This document shows positions 42,807-50,811 of a stretch of 64,000 bases of DNA, in pieces. Each line of letters starts with the position of its first letter. Position 1 is the stretch's first letter. A program made the position numbers and the translations under genes. This stretch comes from Methylophilaceae bacterium LSUCC0665 (lineage in GTDB: Bacteria > Pseudomonadota > Gammaproteobacteria > Burkholderiales > Methylophilaceae), in NCBI GenBank assembly GCA_024919215.1, contig CP103437.1, positions 124,001 to 188,000 of the forward strand. The letters are read 5' to 3'. The notes under the pieces were generated by a model that made no database searches, was not told the DNA's origin, and saw only the letters and a program-made list of their open reading frames with translations.

Positions 42807-43973
42807 GTTTTTTAAAATATAGTTTTGAAATTCTAGATCTTCATTTAATAATTTCTTAAAAGTTGAGTTGGGAATTTTAATGATTTTTGCCCAATCAGAA
42901 ACAACAATAGCTTCCCCTAGCCTTTTTGTATTATTAATCACAGATAATTCCCCAAAATATTGATTATTGTGGAATAACCTTTCTTGACCATTGATTGTTG
43001 TTTTGATTTGACCATCAACAATAAAATAAACTGATGTCGCTGGCATGTTATAGCTAAATAGAACAGAATTTTTTTGGAGCCGAATAATGTTGGGCTGAAA
43101 AAAATTTTTTAATAATGATTTGGAAGGCTGGAGAAATAAAGACCTAAACTTATAGACCTCTAAATTGAATATAAATGCTATTAATTCAACTCCGATTAAA
43201 AATCCAGCGATGTTGAGAAAAAGCCAAATTAATGAAATAAATAAATTTCTCATACTGCCATAAAAGATGCCGTAGGATTGGCTCATGCTCATAATAAAGT
43301 CAAACATTTCATGCAGAAAAATCCAAACAAAGCAAGAAGTAGCCGCACCAATGAAAAGTAATGATTGAGGTAATTTTTTTTCAGGCGTCATTATTTTGTA
43401 AAAAATAGCTATGAAAATGATGAGAGAAAAGCTAGAAAATAAAATTAGTAATACTGATTTTTCACTTATTGGAACTAGAGAGTGAAAGAATCCAGCCAGG
43501 GTAATAAGGTACTTAGATATAAAAATATAGCTAAAGAAAAGAAAGATCACTAATAAAAGAATAGTGACATCAATTAATTTATTTACATAAAATTTACGTT
43601 TTATTTTCCTATTAAAGATGATTAAGAAATTTTTTCTTATAGAGTTTGCTAGTGGACTTGCTGCCCAAAAGAGAATGAAAAACCAAAACCAACCCAAACC
43701 TCTTGAGCCATCAGTAAACTTTTTGACTTGAAGCATCATTTTTTCTGATATTTCAGGCAATAAGTTAGACGTGATGTTTTGTAATTCATTAAAAATAACA
43801 TCAGAATTTGATACCCACTTACTAAGTATAAGAAAAATGAGAATGATGAAGGGAATTAAGGTAAATAAAAAATAAAAACTAGTTGTGGCACACAACGATA
43901 AAAATCGATGTTGACTAAGATTTTGTGAAAAGTGTGCTAAATAAAACTTACTTTTCCAAATAAAATCTTTCAA
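42783..43973 (-). CDS. YihY/BrkB membrane protein fused to a cyclic-nucleotide-binding domain
   Basis: Residues 1 to about 270 are a YihY/BrkB (UPF0761) protein with six membrane segments (SLCATTSFYFLFTLIPFIILIF, split; LGWFWFFILFWAASPLANS). Residues about 290-396 are a CRP-like cNMP-binding domain (LFSYNMPATSVYFIVDGQI, YFGELSVINNTKRLGEAIVVSD). YihY function is unknown. The binding domain lacks a recognisable Arg of the phosphate-binding cassette in canonical form (FGELS is kept, followed by LGEAIV), so ligand binding is uncertain. Confidence 0.85.
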   Translation of the reverse strand: MKDFIWKSKFYLAHFSQNLSQHRFLSLCATTSFYFLFTLIPFIILIFLILSKWVSNSDVIFNELQNITSNLLPEISEKMMLQVKKFTDGSRGLGWFWFFILFWAASPLANSIRKNFLIIFNRKIKRKFYVNKLIDVTILLLVIFLFFSYIFISKYLITLAGFFHSLVPISEKSVLLILFSSFSLIIFIAIFYKIMTPEKKLPQSLLFIGAATSCFVWIFLHEMFDFIMSMSQSYGIFYGSMRNLFISLIWLFLNIAGFLIGVELIAFIFNLEVYKFRSLFLQPSKSLLKNFFQPNIIRLQKNSVLFSYNMPATSVYFIVDGQIKTTINGQERLFHNNQYFGELSVINNTKRLGEAIVVSDWAKIIKIPNSTFKKLLNEDLEFQNYILKNLNKIIIN

Positions 43974-44918
43974 TTAGAGATACCTTTTAAAGATATCCGT
44001 TGCATCAATTAAAGCATGAGTAATGCCAGGCTCTGAAGCTGAGTGACCGGCATCTGGAATTAATCTGAAGTCAGCATGAGGCATTACTGTATATAAGTCA
44101 TCTGCTGTTAGCGGAGGACACACCATGTCATATTGACCCTGAACAATAACAGTTGGGACTTCATTCAATGCTTTAATTGAGTTTAAGATTGCGTCTCCTT
44201 CGACAAAACACTTATTTTTTATGTAATGTAATTGCACTCGTGCTCGAGCTAGCTCTTCAGGATAATTAATGGTTGGCATTTCATCTTGATCTTCATAGGT
44301 CAGCTTTAAAATACTTCCCTCAAAACTATTCCAAGCATGCGCCGCTTTCTCAGCGAGCTCTTTATCCTTGCCGAAAACTAAACGGCTGTAATCAGCCACA
44401 AGAGATGTTTTATTTATCGTATGATGAAAAGATAATAATTTTTTATATTTTTTTGGAAAGAATATTTCAACATCTTTTAAAAACCAATCGAGCTCAAATG
44501 ACCTGCTCAGAAAAATACCTCTTAATATTAAACCTTTTACTAAATCTGGGAATTTTACAAAATAAGCCAGTGCCAATGTACTCCCCCAAGAGCCACCAAA
44601 TAAAAACCACTTTTCGATATTTAAATGTTTCCGAATTGTTTCAATATCATTGATTAGATCGTTAGTTGTGTTGTTTACAATTTCACCTGCAGGAGATGAC
44701 TGACCACAACCTCTTTGATCGAACAAGATGATGCGATAGTGGTCTGGATCAAAAAAACGTCTTTGCTTAGGCCCTGTCCCACCTCCAGGACCTCCATGTA
44801 AAAATAGAATAGGTTGACCCGATGAGTTGCCAGACTCTTCTACATATATGGTATGTCCGGAATCCATTGGTATATGGTATGTTTGGTTAGGTTCTATTTC
44901 TGGATAAAGAGTCTTCAT
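43974..44918 (-). CDS. pip: Proline iminopeptidase
   Basis: Proline iminopeptidase removes N-terminal proline from peptides. This alpha/beta hydrolase of S33 type has HGGPGGGTG (oxyanion side), the nucleophile in GGSWGSTLAL, QGQYDMVCPP with the Asp, and the His in DAGHSASEPG. ATG 44918 gives 314 residues starting MKTLYPEIEPNQTYHI; a TTG two codons upstream is less likely. It sits one base before the YihY fusion gene on the same strand. Confidence 0.94.
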   Translation of the reverse strand: MKTLYPEIEPNQTYHIPMDSGHTIYVEESGNSSGQPILFLHGGPGGGTGPKQRRFFDPDHYRIILFDQRGCGQSSPAGEIVNNTTNDLINDIETIRKHLNIEKWFLFGGSWGSTLALAYFVKFPDLVKGLILRGIFLSRSFELDWFLKDVEIFFPKKYKKLLSFHHTINKTSLVADYSRLVFGKDKELAEKAAHAWNSFEGSILKLTYEDQDEMPTINYPEELARARVQLHYIKNKCFVEGDAILNSIKALNEVPTVIVQGQYDMVCPPLTADDLYTVMPHADFRLIPDAGHSASEPGITHALIDATDIFKRYL

Positions 44919-45075
44919 AAGCAAAAAAACTTTCTAAATTAATGACATTTATAACAACCCTATAAATTATATATGAAGAACCAATCTATGCTGAATTTTT
45001 AAAAAACCACTATATGTAGTGATGTTTAAATGTAAGTATACAATATCTATTTATAAAAAATTTAAATCAAATAAA

Positions 45076-45126
45076 TGTAACTAAATTGTAACAAAAGTGT
45101 TGCAATTTATTTGAGATAGGTATAAA
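45076..45126 (+). promoter_or_regulatory. Candidate xoxF promoter with an upstream direct repeat
   Basis: The 327-base gap before xoxF holds TTGCAA (45100-45105) and TATAAA (45121-45126), 15 bases apart. Just upstream, TGTAAC occurs at 45076-45081 and 45087-45092, one helical turn apart and fitting an activator site. A leader of roughly 110 bases follows, including TTCAAGCACGTGAAGTTA (45133-45150) and the GGAG ribosome-binding site before the ATG. The rest of the gap shows no gene. Confidence 0.5.
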
Positions 45127-45245
45127 GTGATTTTCAAGCACGTGAAGTTAGTGCTACAGTAAATGAAATCCACTGTGTAAATTTTTATAGAGGGGGCTTT
45201 ATTTGCTTCTTTTTTAACCCTTAGTTTTAACTATGGAGTTTTATA

Positions 45246-47123
45246 ATGAAATTAAATAAAATCAAATTAGCTCTTGGTTTAGTAGCTGGTTTTGCTGCTG
45301 CAGCACCTATGGTTGCTTCAGCTGCTGCTGATCAAGAAAAAGCTATTGCTGATGCGAACAATTGGGCTCACCCACGTGGTAACCACACAAACAATGGTCA
45401 CTCAGCATTAACTCAAATTAACAAAGGTAACGTTAAGAACCTTAAAGCTGCATGGACATTCGCGACTGGTGTTAACCGTGGTCACGAAGGCTCACCATTA
45501 GTTATTGGTAGCACAATGTATGTTCACACAGCGTTCCCAAACAACGTTTACGCTTTAGACCTTAACAACGATCAAAAAATCGTTTGGTCATATTTCCCAA
45601 AACAAGATCCAAGCGTTCAAGCAGTTTTATGCTGTGACAACGTTAACCGTGGTCTAGGTTTTGGTGACGGTAAAATCTTCTTACAACAGAACGACGGTAT
45701 CATGGTTGCTTTAGATGCTAAAACTGGTAAAGAAGTTTGGACTGCTAGAATTACAGATCCTAAAGTTGGTGCTACAAACACATCAGCTCCACACGTAATC
45801 AAAGACAAAGTTCTTCAAGGTTGCTCAGGTGCTGAATTTGGTGTTCGTTGCTTCTTCACAGCTCTTAACACAAAAGACGGTTCAGTAGCTTGGAAAGCAT
45901 ACTCAACAGGTCCAGATAAAGAAGTTCTTATCGGTGCTGACTTCAACAAAGATACACCTTTATACTCAGCTCTATCAGTTTACGAAGATGTAAACGGTGG
46001 TAACAAACAAGGTGGTTCTTTCAAAAAAATCCCTACTGACCAACTTAAAGGCGGCGAAACAGACTTAGGTCTTAAAACATGGTTAAAACCACAAGCTGTT
46101 AAAGATGGTTGGCAACATGGTGGTGGCTCTGTTTGGGGCTGGTGGCCATATGATGCAAAAACAAACTTAGTGTACTACGGTACAGGTAACCCATCAGTTT
46201 GGAACCCAGACGTTCGTCCAGGTGACAACAAATGGTCTATGACAGTTTTTGCTCGTGACTTAGATACAGGTATGGCTCGTTGGGGTATGCAAATGACACC
46301 ACACGACGAATGGGATTACGACGGTATTAACGAAGTTATCTTATTTGACAAAGGTGGTAAAACATATGCTTGGCACCACGATAGAAACGGTTTTGCTTAT
46401 ACATGGCAAGCTGACAACGGTGTTTTAGTTGCTGCTGAAAAAGTTCACCCATTCGTGAACTGGGCAACAGACGTTGACATGAAATCTGGTGTTCCAAACA
46501 AAGTTGCAGAACACGCAACTCACCAAGACTACAACACTAAAGGTACATGTCCAGCTGCTTTAGGTACTAAAGACCAACAGCCTGCTGCATACTCACCTAA
46601 AACAGGTTTAGTCTACTCACCAATGAACCACGTATGTATGACATACGAGCCAGTTGAATCTAAATACGTTGCTGGTCAGCCATGGGTTGGTGCGACATTA
46701 ACAATGTTCGCTGGTCCTGACGGTGTTATGGGCGGTTTTGCTGCTTATGACCCAATGACTAACAAAAAAGTATGGTACAACAAAGAGAAATTCTCAGCTT
46801 GGGGCGGTGCTTTAACTACTGACTCAGACTTAGTATTCTACGGTACTTTAGATCGTTGGTTAAAAGCTCTTGACGCGAAAAGCGGTAAAGAACTTTGGAA
46901 ATTCCAAGTTGGTTCAGGTGTTATTGGTAATGCCTTCACATACGGCCACAAAGGTAAGCAATACGTAGGTGTGCTTTCTGGTATCGGTGGTTGGGCTGGT
47001 GTTGCTATGAACCTAGGTCTAACAAATGACACAGACGCACTTGGTGCTGCTGGTGGTTATAAAGAACTAACAAAATACAACGCTGCTCCTGGCGGCGGTG
47101 CATTAACAGTATTTAGCTTATAA
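45246..47123 (+). CDS. xoxF: Lanthanide-dependent methanol dehydrogenase XoxF
   Basis: XoxF is a periplasmic PQQ enzyme that oxidises methanol. It has a signal peptide (about 1-26), the PQQ-site adjacent cysteines (CC at 129-130), the tryptophan-docking repeats of the eight-bladed propeller, and catalytic D357 followed by D359 (EWDYDGINE). The second Asp is the mark of lanthanide rather than calcium binding. At 625 residues it is about 25 longer than most XoxF because of an insert near residues 245-270 (NGGNKQGGSFKKIP). C-ending codons such as AAC and TTC are enriched relative to neighbours, a sign of very high expression. Confidence 0.97.
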   Translation: MKLNKIKLALGLVAGFAAAAPMVASAAADQEKAIADANNWAHPRGNHTNNGHSALTQINKGNVKNLKAAWTFATGVNRGHEGSPLVIGSTMYVHTAFPNNVYALDLNNDQKIVWSYFPKQDPSVQAVLCCDNVNRGLGFGDGKIFLQQNDGIMVALDAKTGKEVWTARITDPKVGATNTSAPHVIKDKVLQGCSGAEFGVRCFFTALNTKDGSVAWKAYSTGPDKEVLIGADFNKDTPLYSALSVYEDVNGGNKQGGSFKKIPTDQLKGGETDLGLKTWLKPQAVKDGWQHGGGSVWGWWPYDAKTNLVYYGTGNPSVWNPDVRPGDNKWSMTVFARDLDTGMARWGMQMTPHDEWDYDGINEVILFDKGGKTYAWHHDRNGFAYTWQADNGVLVAAEKVHPFVNWATDVDMKSGVPNKVAEHATHQDYNTKGTCPAALGTKDQQPAAYSPKTGLVYSPMNHVCMTYEPVESKYVAGQPWVGATLTMFAGPDGVMGGFAAYDPMTNKKVWYNKEKFSAWGGALTTDSDLVFYGTLDRWLKALDAKSGKELWKFQVGSGVIGNAFTYGHKGKQYVGVLSGIGGWAGVAMNLGLTNDTDALGAAGGYKELTKYNAAPGGGALTVFSL

Positions 47124-47168
47124 TTTTCGAATTATAAGAAACTAATTACTAGTTAGTTAGTCTTACAA

Positions 47169-47198
47169 ACACCCTACTTCGGTAGGGTGTTTTTTTTT
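47169..47198 (+). terminator. Strong terminator after xoxF
   Basis: ACACCCTAC and GTAGGGTGT form a 9-bp stem with a TTCG tetraloop, followed by nine T. This should cut most transcription between xoxF and xoxJ, letting xoxF be expressed well above xoxJ. A TATAAT at 47202-47207 directly after it may be the -10 of an xoxJ promoter. Confidence 0.92.
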
Positions 47199-47241
47199 GT
47201 GTATAATCACGACAGTAAATAAATTTAAGGAAAAGTTGAAC

Positions 47242-48120
47242 ATGCTAAAAAAAGGATTGATAGGAATCATGGTGGTATTTACATCTCCATTCGCGATGTT
47301 AGAGGCTTATGCTAATGACATTTATAATGACGGCAAGGTAGGTGAGGTAAGACGAGTACCAGGTGATAATGAATTTAAAGTTTGCGCAGATTCCAATAAC
47401 TTGCCTTACTCTAATGACAAAGGCGAAGGCTTTGAAAATAAGATTGCAGAACTACTTGCTGCAGATATGGGTAAGGAATTATCTTATCAGTATTGGTTCG
47501 ATCGCTTTGGTTACTTAAGAAATACATTAAATGCATGGCGGTGTGATTATCTGATTGGCACCAACACAACTTACGATGCAGTAGACACAACCAAACCATA
47601 TTATCGTGCTGGACATGTGTTCATCTATCGAAAAGATAGCGGATTAAATATTAAAGATTTTAAATCAGAAGATTTACGTAAGGTTGAGATTGGTATAAAA
47701 GATAAAAGTCCGGTAGCTGTTGCTCTCAACGATCATGACCTAATGGCCAATGCAAGACCTTATCGCATTCAACGTGATCTCACAGAATCACCAGGTAAGT
47801 TAGTGCAAGACGTAATTGACGGTGTCGTGGATGTAGCGATTGAGTGGGGACCAATTGGTGGTTATTACGCAAAACAATCAGGCGTTGATCTTGTGGTTGT
47901 TCCGGTTCCAGAATATGAACAAGTGAAAAAGACTGGTAAAACATATTGGAATATTTCTGCAGGTGTTAGAAAAAGAGAAGCTGAACGACGCGATGAAATT
48001 GAAGCTGTGATCATGAGAAATAAAGATAAGATTTTAAAAATTCTTGATGATTATGGTATTCCACATGCGGAACCTGTTTTTGGAAGTAACTTAGACGGTT
48101 ATAAGCGTCATAAAAACTAA
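47242..48120 (+). CDS. xoxJ: Periplasmic binding-type protein XoxJ
   Basis: XoxJ is the MoxJ/MxaJ-like solute-binding protein found next to xoxF. It may assist XoxF activation. The 292-residue protein has a signal peptide (about 1-24, ending AYAN), FKVCADSNNLPYSNDKGEGFENKIAELLA (split) typical of SBP family 3, and two Cys that can form a disulfide. The frame is open from 47197, but ATG 47242 with the signal peptide is the natural start. Confidence 0.92.
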   Translation: MLKKGLIGIMVVFTSPFAMLEAYANDIYNDGKVGEVRRVPGDNEFKVCADSNNLPYSNDKGEGFENKIAELLAADMGKELSYQYWFDRFGYLRNTLNAWRCDYLIGTNTTYDAVDTTKPYYRAGHVFIYRKDSGLNIKDFKSEDLRKVEIGIKDKSPVAVALNDHDLMANARPYRIQRDLTESPGKLVQDVIDGVVDVAIEWGPIGGYYAKQSGVDLVVVPVPEYEQVKKTGKTYWNISAGVRKREAERRDEIEAVIMRNKDKILKILDDYGIPHAEPVFGSNLDGYKRHKN

Positions 48121-48150
48121 CATGTAAATAAATTGTAAAAAAATGTTTAA

Positions 48151-48180
48151 AAAGGGGTGTTTTTTCACCCCTTTTTTTAT
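48151..48180 (+). terminator. Terminator after xoxJ
   Basis: AAAGGGGTG and CACCCCTTT form a 9-bp stem with a T-only loop, followed by a T run. It separates xoxJ from xoxG. Confidence 0.9.
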
Positions 48181-48278
48181 ATAATATTCGCTAGTTATTG
48201 ACTACCTCAGATCAAGATTTTAAATAACCCTGATAGTTATAAATTATTAAACTATTAATCATTTTTGATAGTCTTGAT

Positions 48279-48297
48279 AATATGGAAAGTCCATATT
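48279..48297. promoter_or_regulatory. Inverted repeat AATATGG-N5-CCATATT before xoxG
   Basis: A perfect 7-bp inverted repeat with a five-base spacer sits 31 bases before the xoxG ATG, where the promoter or leader is expected. It could be an operator or a leader hairpin. It is not found before the second cytochrome gene. Confidence 0.45.
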
Positions 48298-48328
48298 GTT
48301 TTGGATTACAAAATAAATAGGAGAAATT

Positions 48329-48820
48329 ATGTTTTCAAAGAAAGTAGTAGTGTCATCACTATTAGCTGCATTAGTTGGAATATCAACACTAGCTTACGCT
48401 AATGTTAAGTTTGTTAAAACAACTGACAATAGTGAAATTACATTCCCTAAAGAAGCATTAGTTGGTACAGATGCTGAAAAAGAATTCTTAGCCACTGGTA
48501 AAAATATTTACGTTGGTGACGCTGAAGCAATTAAAACGGGTAAAAAACGTTACAACCTGTGGTCATGTACACAGTGCCACGGCCCAACAGCTAAAGGTCA
48601 AGTAGGCCCAGGTCTTACTGGTCCAAAATACAACTATGCTAAAGACACAACCAACAAAGGTATGTTTGAAACTATCTGGGCTGGTACAAACGGCGGTATG
48701 GGTGGCAAAGGCTACGGTATTATGGCAGCTGATGATGGTGTAACTGTAGATGAGTTACTTAAAATTATTGCTTTCGTAAGAAGTAACAGTAAAGATTTAA
48801 CTGGTAACGAAGGTCTATAA
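48329..48820 (+). CDS. xoxG: Cytochrome cL-type electron acceptor XoxG
   Basis: XoxG takes electrons from XoxF. The 163-residue protein has a signal peptide (about 1-24, ending LAYA), one c-type haem site C80-T-Q-C83-H84, and a Met-containing C-terminal half (GGMGGKGYGIM) that probably supplies the sixth ligand. The ribosome-binding site AGGAG is good. From residue 26 to 161 it is identical, in DNA as well, to the second gene at 48904. Confidence 0.95.
   Translation: MFSKKVVVSSLLAALVGISTLAYANVKFVKTTDNSEITFPKEALVGTDAEKEFLATGKNIYVGDAEAIKTGKKRYNLWSCTQCHGPTAKGQVGPGLTGPKYNYAKDTTNKGMFETIWAGTNGGMGGKGYGIMAADDGVTVDELLKIIAFVRSNSKDLTGNEGL
48405..48811 (+). repeat. 407-bp exact direct repeat, copy 1 (in xoxG)
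   Basis: This block is identical to 49064-49470 by base-by-base reading. It begins just after the signal peptide and ends in the fifth codon before the stop. Leaders, intergenic DNA and the last codons differ between copies. Confidence 0.96.
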
Positions 48821-48856
48821 TTCTTCGCGACTAACGAGTTACATCTAGTTTATAAT

Positions 48857-48888
48857 AACGGCTGATATATTATCAGCCGTTTTTTTTG
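48857..48888 (+). terminator. Terminator between the two cytochrome genes
   Basis: AACGGCTGATA and TATCAGCCGTT make a perfect 11-bp stem with a three-base loop and a T run. The second cytochrome gene starts only 16 bases later, so it depends on read-through or a promoter inside xoxG or the hairpin region. Confidence 0.92.
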
Positions 48889-48903
48889 TGATCTGGGAGG
48901 ATT

Positions 48904-49473
48904 ATGAAGTTTATTAGTGTGTTTTTTTTATCACTTGCAGTATTAGCATGTTCAGAAAAAAATAGTGAGCAAGCAGTAGATGATAATCAACTAACTCCTG
49001 AAAAACAATCTGAATCTAATAATCAAGCCTTAAATATTTCTGTCATTAATACTACGGAAAGCATTAAGTTTGTTAAAACAACTGACAATAGTGAAATTAC
49101 ATTCCCTAAAGAAGCATTAGTTGGTACAGATGCTGAAAAAGAATTCTTAGCCACTGGTAAAAATATTTACGTTGGTGACGCTGAAGCAATTAAAACGGGT
49201 AAAAAACGTTACAACCTGTGGTCATGTACACAGTGCCACGGCCCAACAGCTAAAGGTCAAGTAGGCCCAGGTCTTACTGGTCCAAAATACAACTATGCTA
49301 AAGACACAACCAACAAAGGTATGTTTGAAACTATCTGGGCTGGTACAAACGGCGGTATGGGTGGCAAAGGCTACGGTATTATGGCAGCTGATGATGGTGT
49401 AACTGTAGATGAGTTACTTAAAATTATTGCTTTCGTAAGAAGTAACAGTAAAGATTTAACTGGTAACGAATAA
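48904..49473 (+). CDS. Lipoprotein-anchored duplicate of XoxG
   Basis: This 189-residue cytochrome c has a lipoprotein leader (FLSLAVLACSEKNSEQ, lipid Cys at about 16), a 35-residue Ser/Asn/Gln-rich spacer, and then the same haem domain as xoxG (C108-T-Q-C111-H112). It should be tethered to a membrane while XoxG is soluble. Asp/Ser after the Cys does not clearly give an inner-membrane retention signal (Ser at +2), so outer-membrane sorting is possible. It has a GGGAGG ribosome-binding site. Confidence 0.92.
   Translation: MKFISVFFLSLAVLACSEKNSEQAVDDNQLTPEKQSESNNQALNISVINTTESIKFVKTTDNSEITFPKEALVGTDAEKEFLATGKNIYVGDAEAIKTGKKRYNLWSCTQCHGPTAKGQVGPGLTGPKYNYAKDTTNKGMFETIWAGTNGGMGGKGYGIMAADDGVTVDELLKIIAFVRSNSKDLTGNE
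49064..49470 (+). repeat. 407-bp exact direct repeat, copy 2 (in the lipoprotein cytochrome)
   Basis: This is the second copy of 48405-48811 at a constant offset of 659 bases. Complete identity at synonymous sites means a very recent duplication, ongoing gene conversion, or an assembly artefact. Confidence 0.96.
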
Positions 49474-49485
49474 AAGGAAAATCAT

Positions 49486-50808
49486 TTGGAAAATCTGCAT
49501 CGGGTAGTGATTGTTGGCGGTGGTGCTGGCGGGCTTGAGTTAGCAACAAAATTAGGTAATACCTTAGGCAAGAAAAAAATTGCAGAAATTATTTTAATTG
49601 ATGCTAAAAAAACTCACGTCTGGAAACCATTGCTTCACGAAATTGCAGCAGGTAGTTTAAATCCAGACAAAGATGAATTGGAATATTTGGCTCAAGCACA
49701 TTGGCATCATTTCAAGTTTAGATATGGTCGGGTTAATCAAGTTGATAGCCAGAACAAAACAGTGTCTATTGAACCCACTTATGATATAGACGGAACTGAA
49801 ATTATCCCTTTGCGTAAAATTAAGTATGACACCTTAGTGTTATCTGTTGGAAGTACTGTTAATGATTTTAATATTCCAGGCGCAAAAGAATTTGCAGTCG
49901 CCTTAGATACTCAGGATCAAGCTGAGCGTTTCCATCAAAAATTACATAATTCAATTTTAAGAGCTCAAACGCAAAAAGGTTCAGTCAGACCGGGTCAGCT
50001 AGAGGTGATAATTGTGGGTGGTGGAGCAACTGGGGTGGAGTTAGCTGCTGAGCTTCACAAAGCTACTCGTGAAATGACTGCTTATGGATTAGATCGAGTA
50101 AACCCTGACCGTGACATTAGCATCTCTCTAGTTGAGGCAAGTAATCGCTTACTTCCAGCATTGCCAGTAAAAATCAGTACGTCAGTAGAGTCTGAGTTGC
50201 GTAAATTAAACGTAAAGTTATTTTTAGGTGAGCGTGTGACTAAGGTCACAAAAGATGGCATTGAGACTCAGTCGGGAAAAAAAATTATTTCATCCCTTGT
50301 CGTTTGGGCTGCAGGTATTAAGGCTCCAGAATTTCTGTCACATATTAAAGGCATAGAAACAAATTCTATTCATCAGATCAAAGTTGAATCGACATTACAA
50401 AGTACTTCGAATACTGATATTTTTGCATTTGGTGACTGCGCAGCATGCCCAGTTAAACCAGGATCTGATCTATTAGTTCCTCCAAGAGCACAAGCTGCTC
50501 ATCAACAAGCATCTATGCTCTATAAATCTATTAAATCCAAAGTGTTAAAACCTAACAAGGCATTAGCCAACTATGTATATAAAGATTATGGCTCTTTAGT
50601 TAATTTAGGAAGATATTCAACTGTGGGAAATTTAATGGGGTCACTGCTTGGGGGGAGCATGTTTGTTGAGGGATTAATTGCTCGCTTAATGTATCTTATG
50701 CTATATCAAATGCATTTATCAGCTTTACATGGAGTAGTTAGTGTTGTCTTTAGATTATTAGGTAAGATTATTTCCAGAAGAACTGAGGCTAGAGTAAAAC
50801 TTCATTAA
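49486..50808 (+). CDS. ndh: Type II NADH dehydrogenase-like FAD oxidoreductase
   Basis: This 440-residue protein resembles NDH-2, which passes electrons from NADH to quinone without pumping protons. It has the FAD motif VVIVGGGAGGLELATKLG, the NAD(P) motif VIIVGGGATGVELAAEL, FAFGDCAACP and a C-terminal amphipathic region (residues about 390-425) for membrane binding. Translation starts at TTG 49486 with AAAGGA before it. It is 12 bases after the lipoprotein cytochrome, so the two are probably cotranscribed. Confidence 0.9.
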   Translation: MENLHRVVIVGGGAGGLELATKLGNTLGKKKIAEIILIDAKKTHVWKPLLHEIAAGSLNPDKDELEYLAQAHWHHFKFRYGRVNQVDSQNKTVSIEPTYDIDGTEIIPLRKIKYDTLVLSVGSTVNDFNIPGAKEFAVALDTQDQAERFHQKLHNSILRAQTQKGSVRPGQLEVIIVGGGATGVELAAELHKATREMTAYGLDRVNPDRDISISLVEASNRLLPALPVKISTSVESELRKLNVKLFLGERVTKVTKDGIETQSGKKIISSLVVWAAGIKAPEFLSHIKGIETNSIHQIKVESTLQSTSNTDIFAFGDCAACPVKPGSDLLVPPRAQAAHQQASMLYKSIKSKVLKPNKALANYVYKDYGSLVNLGRYSTVGNLMGSLLGGSMFVEGLIARLMYLMLYQMHLSALHGVVSVVFRLLGKIISRRTEARVKLH

Positions 50809-50811
50809 CTC

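Noticed and set aside
45246-47123. Calcium-dependent MxaF rather than XoxF
   Set aside because: The Asp two residues after the catalytic Asp (DYD), the neighbours xoxJ and xoxG, and absence of mxaI argue for XoxF.
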